This document shows, in pieces, positions 6,385 through 10,954 of a DNA stretch of 10,954 nucleotides. Numbering within the stretch: the first letter of the stretch is position 1; each line of letters opens with the position of its first letter. The position numbers were made by a program, and so were the translations under genes. The notes below the pieces were generated by a model that made no database searches, was not told the DNA's origin, and saw only the letters and a list, made by a program, of their open reading frames with translations. The stretch comes from Bryobacterales bacterium (lineage in GTDB: Bacteria; Cyanobacteriota; Vampirovibrionia; Obscuribacterales; Obscuribacteraceae): the NCBI GenBank assembly GCA_903970295.1, contig CAJCHQ010000525.1:1-10954 (forward strand). The letters are read 5' to 3'.

Positions 6385-7803
6385 TGCCTGTCGGCCAGTT
6401 TTTTCCAAGAATATGGCGTACTGTTCGTAGAAATTCGCGAAAACGTGACTATTTTCTTGAGGCTGAATTATTTTCAAAGCAAGTAAGTACTGATTTTCGG
6501 CTTGGTTTGATTTGCCCAACGCGAAGAAACAATCAGCAAGCAACAACCGTGTACCGATTACCTTGTCGCTTTGTGCTTGGGGATTTTTAGCCAGGGCGAG
6601 GTTCAGTGTGTCAATGGCGCCGCGATAATTATGATTCTGCAGCAAGATTTTGGCTACTCTAGTCGCATCCTCAATTGATTCGTTGGGTGACCAGCCTTCT
6701 TCGTCGCGAGCAAGTCTCTGACAGATGATTAGCCTTGTTTGAGACTGTTGGGCCGTCGTCATTCGATCGGCTTTGTCTCGCAGCCGGGCAAAATTTTTCG
6801 CCGCTTCTATCAGTTTGCCGTGCTTAGTTTGGCCTTCTGCTTCGTTGAAAATATGGTCGGGGCTTTCATTCCAGCCGGCAAATAAAATCAAAGCCAGAAC
6901 AAGCACGTTAAAACCGATAAGATAATTCGCGTTTCTGATGTCCGCTGGTGTCAGCAGTGACCTGCCCAGAGGATCGAAGCGCAGAATCAAGTTGAACAGA
7001 AAATTGCCGGCAGCCAAGATCAAAACAATCATGCCGGGCACGACTTTGGCTGGCGAGAGTAGGAGGATGACGATCGAGGCCGCCAAAATTCTCTTATCCA
7101 GCCTTCCCAACCAGAGCGATGCTGAGAGAATGCGATTGTAGAACGGATAGCGGGCCTTCAGAGTAAGCGCCAGTCCCTTGCGCGCTTCCGCTGAATTAGG
7201 TGCCAATCGCAAAGCTTCTTTGTAGTGAGAAAAAGATTGAGTGATCTGCGATTTGTGCAGCAGAACGAAGCCTTTAGCCATGTGCGCCGCTGCATCTTCC
7301 GGATCGATTACGAGAGCTTGTTCGGCGGCTTTGTCGGCATCGTCTAGCCGATCCAATTTGACTAGAATATTGGCTCGATCGACCAGGCAATTGAGACTAT
7401 TGGGATTGGCGTTGAGCCCGGCATCCACGAGCTGGAGAGCTTGTTTATGCTGACCTTCGACAATTTTGATCTCGGCTGCTCGTGCGTAATAGAAGCTGTC
7501 GTTTGGATCGAGTCGCAAAGCTTCTTTGATCTCGCGATTGGCAATTTCGATTTTGCCTTTGCGATAATTGGCAGAAGCGAGAGCATAGTGCCCGTAAGCG
7601 AGATCGGGGGCCAGGCGTACAGCTTCCTTGGCCGAAGCGAGTGCCTGGTCGACTTTCGATTGTTGCAGCATGCTCATTGAAAGCATTGCGTGCGCGCTAG
7701 AATAATCTGGACTTTCAGTCAATTCGCGCCGGAATTCAGTTTCTGCCAGTTTGAATTGCCGATTGAGAAATAAAGTCAGACCTTTTTGATAATGAGAGTG
7801 CAT
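6340..7803 (-). CDS. Membrane TPR-repeat protein (probably C-terminally frameshifted)
   Basis: This 487-residue protein has at least five TPR units in the first 215 residues, recognisable from spacing and alanine/tyrosine pattern. Examples are around 35-66, 69-100, 103-134, 137-168 and 171-202. A hydrophobic stretch (about 239-274, perhaps a helical hairpin) and another helix (294-310) follow, and further TPR-like helices lie at about 385-470. TPR domains bind partner proteins, so this is probably a membrane scaffold. The ATG shares its A with the TGA of the AAA+ ATPase gene (TGATG junction), implying translational coupling and a joint role. The last 14 or so residues before the stop look unlike TPR, and a TonB-like tail continues in another frame, so the native C-terminus is doubtful. 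Confidence 0.82.
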   Translation of the reverse strand: MHSHYQKGLTLFLNRQFKLAETEFRRELTESPDYSSAHAMLSMSMLQQSKVDQALASAKEAVRLAPDLAYGHYALASANYRKGKIEIANREIKEALRLDPNDSFYYARAAEIKIVEGQHKQALQLVDAGLNANPNSLNCLVDRANILVKLDRLDDADKAAEQALVIDPEDAAAHMAKGFVLLHKSQITQSFSHYKEALRLAPNSAEARKGLALTLKARYPFYNRILSASLWLGRLDKRILAASIVILLLSPAKVVPGMIVLILAAGNFLFNLILRFDPLGRSLLTPADIRNANYLIGFNVLVLALILFAGWNESPDHIFNEAEGQTKHGKLIEAAKNFARLRDKADRMTTAQQSQTRLIICQRLARDEEGWSPNESIEDATRVAKILLQNHNYRGAIDTLNLALAKNPQAQSDKVIGTRLLLADCFFALGKSNQAENQYLLALKIIQPQENSHVFANFYEQYAIFLEKTGRQAPPLYKNRLQSTMQP

Positions 7804-9161
7804 CAGAGTTTCATGTATTTTTTTACATCGTCGTAAGCGCCGCCTTCATTCGAGTAAAGAGCATAGTTCTTTGCTTGCGAAAACCACTCTTGTGTCGTCG
7901 GTTTCAGAGTACGCAAGACGTTTTCTAGATCCTTGGTCGTAATCGGCTTGTTTTTTCCATCGCGCATTGCTTCTTCGATTTTTTTCTCGACAGCTTGATC
8001 GACCAGTTGTTGAAAATCCGCACCAGAAAAATTTTCGGTCTTTTTCGCTATGTGGTCGAAATCGACCGTCTCGGCCGGTTTTCCCTTAAGCATGATTCTC
8101 AGAACTTCGGCACGTGCCACTGCGTCTGGTGGCGGCACGAAAATCACGCGATCGAAGCGCCCAGGACGACGAAACGCCGAATCGAGATGCCAGGGCGCAT
8201 TGGTCGCCGCTAAAATAAGCACTCCCTGATTATTGGCTTGAATGCCATCCAATTCCGCTAGAAACTGGTTGATGATCGACCGCCCTGATGATTTCACCGC
8301 ATATGTGCGATTGGCAGCGAGGGCATCGACTTCGTCGAAAAAGAGCACACACGGGGCATTGGCTCGGGCTTTTTCGAAAAATTCATGAAGATTTCGTTCG
8401 CTGCTGCCAATCCACATGTCGAGAACTTCGTTGATACCCACAGGCAAAAATTTTGCTTTGATCTCCCCGGCGGTCGCTCTAGCTAAATGTGTTTTGCCGC
8501 AGCCGGGCGGGCCGTACATCAAAATACCGCCGCCGACTTTCTTGCCGTAGGTTTTGTAGAGGTCTGGATTGGCAAGCGGATAGATGATTTTCATTCTGAT
8601 CTGCTCTTTCAGCGCTTCCATACCGCCGATGTCGGCAAAAGTCGTATCTACTTTTTCGAGACCGAAGTCATCAATGTTGTAAGGCTCATCGGCATCGTCT
8701 TCTCCATCGGCGTAGGCGAACACCCTTTCTCGTTCAGGCTTTGCACTGGGGTCGCTGTTGACGCTCAAACGCTCAGCCAGACTTTCATCGACCAGGGTTG
8801 GGTCTTTCTCGATCGCGAGCCTGTATTCGTCAGCAGCTTTTCCGGATTTGCCATCGTTCAAAAGCAGGCGTGCGTAGAGTAAATGAACGCTTGCCGGCGG
8901 CTGCGGGCATGACAGCAAATCTTCAGCGATAACCAGAGCCTGCATATATTTCCCTAATTGATAGAAAGTCAGAGCAAGCCCCAATTTGATCTCCTGATTG
9001 TCGGGTGACAGGGCGAGAGCTGTCGAATATTCTTTTTGCGCCTCATCCAGACGGCTCAACCCTCGCAGCACATCGGCAAGGTGTAGGCGCAAGGGCACAT
9101 TGTCAGGGGAAATTTCAATGGCTTGGCGGAGGGACGCAATGGTTTGATCGTTGCTTGTCAT
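7803..9161 (-). CDS. TPR-containing AAA+ ATPase, Vps4/Cdc48-like
   Basis: This 452-residue, soluble protein has TPR repeats at about 5-122, an acidic linker (about 150-172) and one classical AAA+ domain. Walker A is GPPGCGKT (217-224) and Walker B is VLFFDEVDA (272-280). The pore loop MWIGSSE is at 249-255, with Trp250 in the position that grips substrate in Vps4-type motors. Sensor 1 is Asn321 in ATNAP, and the second region of homology AFRRPGRFDR supplies Arg332 and Arg335 as arginine fingers. The C-terminal lid ends in a helix-rich segment. Such ATPases form hexamers that unfold or disassemble proteins, and the TPR part would recruit substrate as the MIT domain does in eukaryotic Vps4. It is not FtsH: there is no membrane helix and no protease motif. 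First gene of its block, overlapping the next by 1 nt. Confidence 0.9.
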   Translation of the reverse strand: MTSNDQTIASLRQAIEISPDNVPLRLHLADVLRGLSRLDEAQKEYSTALALSPDNQEIKLGLALTFYQLGKYMQALVIAEDLLSCPQPPASVHLLYARLLLNDGKSGKAADEYRLAIEKDPTLVDESLAERLSVNSDPSAKPERERVFAYADGEDDADEPYNIDDFGLEKVDTTFADIGGMEALKEQIRMKIIYPLANPDLYKTYGKKVGGGILMYGPPGCGKTHLARATAGEIKAKFLPVGINEVLDMWIGSSERNLHEFFEKARANAPCVLFFDEVDALAANRTYAVKSSGRSIINQFLAELDGIQANNQGVLILAATNAPWHLDSAFRRPGRFDRVIFVPPPDAVARAEVLRIMLKGKPAETVDFDHIAKKTENFSGADFQQLVDQAVEKKIEEAMRDGKNKPITTKDLENVLRTLKPTTQEWFSQAKNYALYSNEGGAYDDVKKYMKL

Positions 9162-9220
9162 TCTTTCAATTCCGAGGTGTTATCAGATTCTTGCCGGATT
9201 GCCAGTACTTCTAAACCAGT

Positions 9221-9249
9221 ATTTTAACGGTATTAGCAAAGAATGGCAG
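9221..9249 (-). promoter_or_regulatory. Probable sigma70-type promoter for the ATPase operon
   Basis: On the minus strand a CTGCCA -35 hexamer (9244-9249) and a TAAAAT -10 hexamer (9221-9226) are separated by exactly 17 bp. The matches to consensus are four and five of six. Transcription would begin near 9214, leaving a leader of about 50 nt before the ATPase ATG. This supports separate expression from the rtcA block. Confidence 0.5.
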
Positions 9250-9286
9250 ATTCCCGCCAATACTGCCCTTCGAAGTTACCGCCGAG

Positions 9287-9345
9287 AATGCCTTCGCAGC
9301 TGCCTACGACAATGCCTTCGCAGCTGTCTACGACAATGCTTCGAT
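9287..9345. repeat. 24-bp tandem repeat upstream of the ATPase operon
   Basis: Two 24-bp units (9287-9310 and 9311-9334) are identical except for one base (GCC versus GTC before TACGAC). A decayed third copy starts at 9335 with AATGCTTCG. Each unit contains CTTCGCAGCTG. The repeat fills much of the 204-bp gap between the rtcA stop and the ATPase start (9162-9365). Apart from it and the promoter at 9221-9249, nothing else was recognised there. No clear terminator hairpin was found for rtcA. Confidence 0.8.
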
Positions 9346-9365
9346 TGCGGGCCCAATAGGCTTTG

Positions 9366-10385
9366 TCATGGTCCGAACGAAATCAGCCAGGTCTCGTCGC
9401 CAACGGCTTGGGTACGGATGTTTAGATCAAGAAAGGCTTTAATCACCTCGATGTTGGTGGTCGTGTGGTCGGTCAGTGCGCTGGTTCGAAATTCACCGCT
9501 GCCGGCTAAAGCGAAGGGAATCAGCAATTGATCGGCCAGGTGTGGACCGACTGGCGCGGCCGACTCCAGATATTGAAGTGCCTCACGGGCAGCGGCATCG
9601 GCCACGACTTCGGCGCTCACGCCTCTCTGTCCGATGCTGCTGACCGTTTCAGTAAACAACTGATTTTGGATTTGTACGAGCACGACGTTTCCTGGGCTGA
9701 GTGCATTCTTCGAAGCATCTACACTCGTTTGCACCGAATATTCGCGTAGAGATTGCTTCAGAATGTTGTTTTCTCGCTCTCCGATGTGATTTGGCAGGTT
9801 TACCACCAGAGCTCGAGCTTTGACCTGATTATTTATTTTTGCTTCGCCCAGAGACAAACTTTTAAGATGAGCCGTGGGAGTGATTTGGGCCCTGATCTTG
9901 CCGCCACCGCGCGGATAAAAACCGTATCGCAAGAGCTCCAGGTGAATGGACGGGCCCATTTGCTGCAAAATTGGCATGAAAGTATCGTGGACGAAATCAA
10001 ACGGTGGCGCATGTGTGTTGTGCGTGCCGCCTTCTAATTCGATGAAGCTAGGTTGGTCAGCCAGCATTAGCGGTGGCAGTATGGTTTGGAGGACGAGCAT
10101 GGTACTACCGGCAGTGCCGATGCGAAAAGTGTAATTTCCTGGAGTGATTTTACTGGGACGAAATGTGAGTTGTAGTGATCCCACCTCTGCGCCAACTAAC
10201 TGAGCATTGCCGACTCGAGCCGCGGCTTGGACAGCCATCAGGTGCTGGGGGCGCAGTCCACTTTTTTCTCTGCCAGCGCGAATATTGTCAATGCGAAATT
10301 CTCGCCCAGTAATCAACGAGAGGGCGAGAGACGTCCTCATAATTTGGCCGCCGCCTTCTCCTTTTGCACCGTCAATTAACAACAT
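9366..10385 (-). CDS. rtcA: RNA 3'-terminal phosphate cyclase RtcA
   Basis: RtcA uses ATP to convert an RNA 3'-phosphate into a 2',3'-cyclic phosphate through a covalent enzyme-AMP intermediate. The 339-residue length matches the family. Visible motifs are the N-terminal DGAKGEGGGQI (5-15), RPQH (45-48), GTAGST (90-95), YPRGGG (157-162) and GPHLADQLLIP (280-290). HTTTNIEVI starts at His307, the position of the nucleotidyl-accepting histidine (His309 in E. coli). It lies downstream of the rtcB part and starts inside the last codons of the small intervening gene (10-nt overlap), consistent with one repair operon. The ribosome site is weak, so translation may rely on coupling. No RtcR-type sigma54 arrangement was seen within the window. 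Confidence 0.95.
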   Translation of the reverse strand: MLLIDGAKGEGGGQIMRTSLALSLITGREFRIDNIRAGREKSGLRPQHLMAVQAAARVGNAQLVGAEVGSLQLTFRPSKITPGNYTFRIGTAGSTMLVLQTILPPLMLADQPSFIELEGGTHNTHAPPFDFVHDTFMPILQQMGPSIHLELLRYGFYPRGGGKIRAQITPTAHLKSLSLGEAKINNQVKARALVVNLPNHIGERENNILKQSLREYSVQTSVDASKNALSPGNVVLVQIQNQLFTETVSSIGQRGVSAEVVADAAAREALQYLESAAPVGPHLADQLLIPFALAGSGEFRTSALTDHTTTNIEVIKAFLDLNIRTQAVGDETWLISFGP

Positions 10386-10633
10386 TTTTCTGAAAGTTTT
10401 CTGACACGAATCGCGAGAGTAACCACATCTTTCGTTGTTGAGAGGTCAACCGATATCGGTTGAGCACCGACGCAAAGAATCACCTCATCTCCTACTTTTA
10501 TATCCACGATTTTCTGACAGTCTGAACAACCCTGATTAATAGTGCCAGGAATTAAAAATGTGCAGCGCTCGTCTTTTTTTCCTTTCTCGCGAATTTCGAT
10601 TCTTCCGTGCCTTTCAATGAGGCAAGCGGCCAT
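10376..10633 (-). CDS. Small unrecognised protein between rtcB and rtcA
   Basis: This is an 85-residue product of unknown family. It has a basic N-terminal third, a CSDC pair of cysteines, a segment KVGDEVILCVG that looks like beta strands, and a lysine/cysteine-rich end (EKCC). It overlaps the rtcB 3' end by 82 nt in another frame and rtcA by 10 nt. The ATG at 10633 is preferred over one 9 nt earlier, but neither has a clear ribosome site. No standard start codon is available just after the rtcB stop. The 166 nt not shared with rtcB or rtcA have protein-like reading in this frame. The alternative is a non-coding spacer. It is not archease, which is larger. The 18-bp palindrome copy 2 lies within it. 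Confidence 0.5.
   Translation of the reverse strand: MAACLIERHGRIEIREKGKKDERCTFLIPGTINQGCSDCQKIVDIKVGDEVILCVGAQPISVDLSTTKDVVTLAIRVRKLSEKCC
10446..10463. repeat. 18-bp perfect palindrome, copy 2
   Basis: TCAACCGATATCGGTTGA, identical to 3717-3734, lies between rtcB and rtcA and inside the small gene there, where it reads as AQPISV on the minus strand. It is about 60 bp upstream of the rtcA start codon, a position from which a bound protein or an RNA hairpin could affect rtcA expression. Confidence 0.85.
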
Positions 10634-10954
10634 AACTTGCATTCGATGCGAGCCAAATCGGCGTTGAGAATCGCCTGAATCACTTCTTCCGAAGGTTTGT
10701 AAGCTGGTCCTGCCTCGTCTATGGGAACATGACCATCGGTATTGACGATGATGCCCGCATCTTTGTATTCGCGATCGATTTTTTCCTGGGAAAGCTCCCT
10801 AACTGCCTGTGCGCGAGACATGCGGCGACCGGCGCCGTGATTCACTGAATAGCCGCTCTTCACAGCACCTGGCAGCGGTCTCAGGATATAGCTCCAGCTC
10901 TTATTGCTGCCTGGTACGAGAATTGGATGTCCGGTTGTTTCCCACTGGGTGCCT
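10552..10954 (-). CDS. rtcB: RNA-splicing ligase RtcB, C-terminal part (starts beyond the right edge)
   Basis: RtcB is the GTP- and manganese-dependent ligase that joins RNA 3'-phosphate or 2',3'-cyclic phosphate ends to 5'-OH ends. The last 133 or so residues are present. HPILVPGSNKSWSY is a metal/nucleotide-pocket region, and NHGAGRRMSR contains the histidine (codon at 10837-10839) that carries GMP in the family. DEAGPAYKPSEEV is followed by the usual ending IECKLWPLASLKG. Family members commonly stop at that Lys-Gly. Here a charged extension of 18 residues follows, lying in the overlap with the next gene, so either the extension or that overlap is unusual. The N-terminal part of the protein is outside the window. 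Confidence 0.93.
   Translation of the reverse strand, partial: GTQWETTGHPILVPGSNKSWSYILRPLPGAVKSGYSVNHGAGRRMSRAQAVRELSQEKIDREYKDAGIIVNTDGHVPIDEAGPAYKPSEEVIQAILNADLARIECKLWPLASLKGTEESKFARKEKKTSAAHF

Noticed and set aside
6368..6404. Programmed -1 frameshift site in the TPR gene
   Set aside because: A-rich and C-rich runs are present, but none forms an X XXY YYZ heptamer in the correct phase, and no clear downstream stimulatory structure was seen. An indel is the simpler explanation.
8487..8882. Plus-strand open frame of 131 codons
   Set aside because: It is antisense to the AAA+ ATPase Walker A region and linker and has no protein-like features of its own.
9215..9430. Plus-strand frame across the 24-bp repeat (NAFAAAYD repeats)
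   Set aside because: There is no start codon or ribosome site before it runs antisense into rtcA, and the repetitive reading follows from the DNA repeat.
10446..10463. Palindrome as an intrinsic terminator within the rtc operon
   Set aside because: A spacer-free palindrome makes a poor hairpin and no T-run follows on either strand.
1..10954. Mobile element, CRISPR array or tRNA/rRNA genes
   Set aside because: No transposase or integrase motifs, no regularly spaced direct repeats beyond the two short tandem repeats, and no tRNA cloverleaf or rRNA segment was recognised on reading both strands.

Overview
The window comes from a bacterium of roughly even base composition (estimated by eye, not calculated). 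HtpX, a class II fumarase, a PlsC-type acyltransferase and an RtcB/RtcA pair are all bacterial in type. The richness in TPR proteins and a TonB-like C-terminal tail recall environmental Gram-negative-type lineages such as the non-photosynthetic relatives of Cyanobacteria (Obscuribacterales-like). That placement is a low-confidence impression and not something the sequence proves. No tRNA, rRNA, CRISPR array, transposase or phage gene was seen.

Layout. At the left edge the N-terminal part of the membrane protease gene htpX runs leftward off the window. It is divergent from a rightward Na+/H+ antiporter gene. The spacer between them carries a 15-bp tandem duplication containing two ATTGCAAT palindromes. 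Further right, fumC has its own perfect TATAAT box and is followed, with an 8-nt overlap, by a small helical-repeat protein gene. A 130-bp convergent spacer follows and holds a perfect 18-bp palindrome.

From 3794 to the right edge everything is on the minus strand, in two blocks. The first, in transcription order, is: a TPR-AAA+ ATPase (Vps4/Cdc48-like), a membrane TPR protein, a membrane-anchored calcineurin-like phosphoesterase, and a PlsC-like acyltransferase. The first two overlap in a TGATG junction. The next spacing is 3 nt if the TPR gene's out-of-frame tail is counted, and the last is 57 nt, so this looks like one operon. A plausible sigma70-type promoter lies just upstream of the ATPase. 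The second block is the RNA-repair pair rtcB (C-terminal part only) and rtcA, with a small unrecognised gene between them overlapping both. The 18-bp palindrome seen at 3717 occurs again, identically, inside that small gene.

How the genes may work together. RtcA cyclises RNA 3'-phosphates and RtcB joins 3'-phosphate or 2',3'-cyclic phosphate ends to 5'-OH ends, so the right block is an RNA end-repair cassette. The ATPase-TPR-phosphoesterase-acyltransferase block combines a protein-remodelling motor with membrane-anchored and lipid-modifying proteins, which hints at envelope or membrane remodelling. That role is inferred from gene order only. The most notable points are the apparent frameshift splitting a TonB-like tail from the TPR protein, the repeated 18-bp palindrome, the small gene between rtcB and rtcA, and the composition of the ATPase operon.
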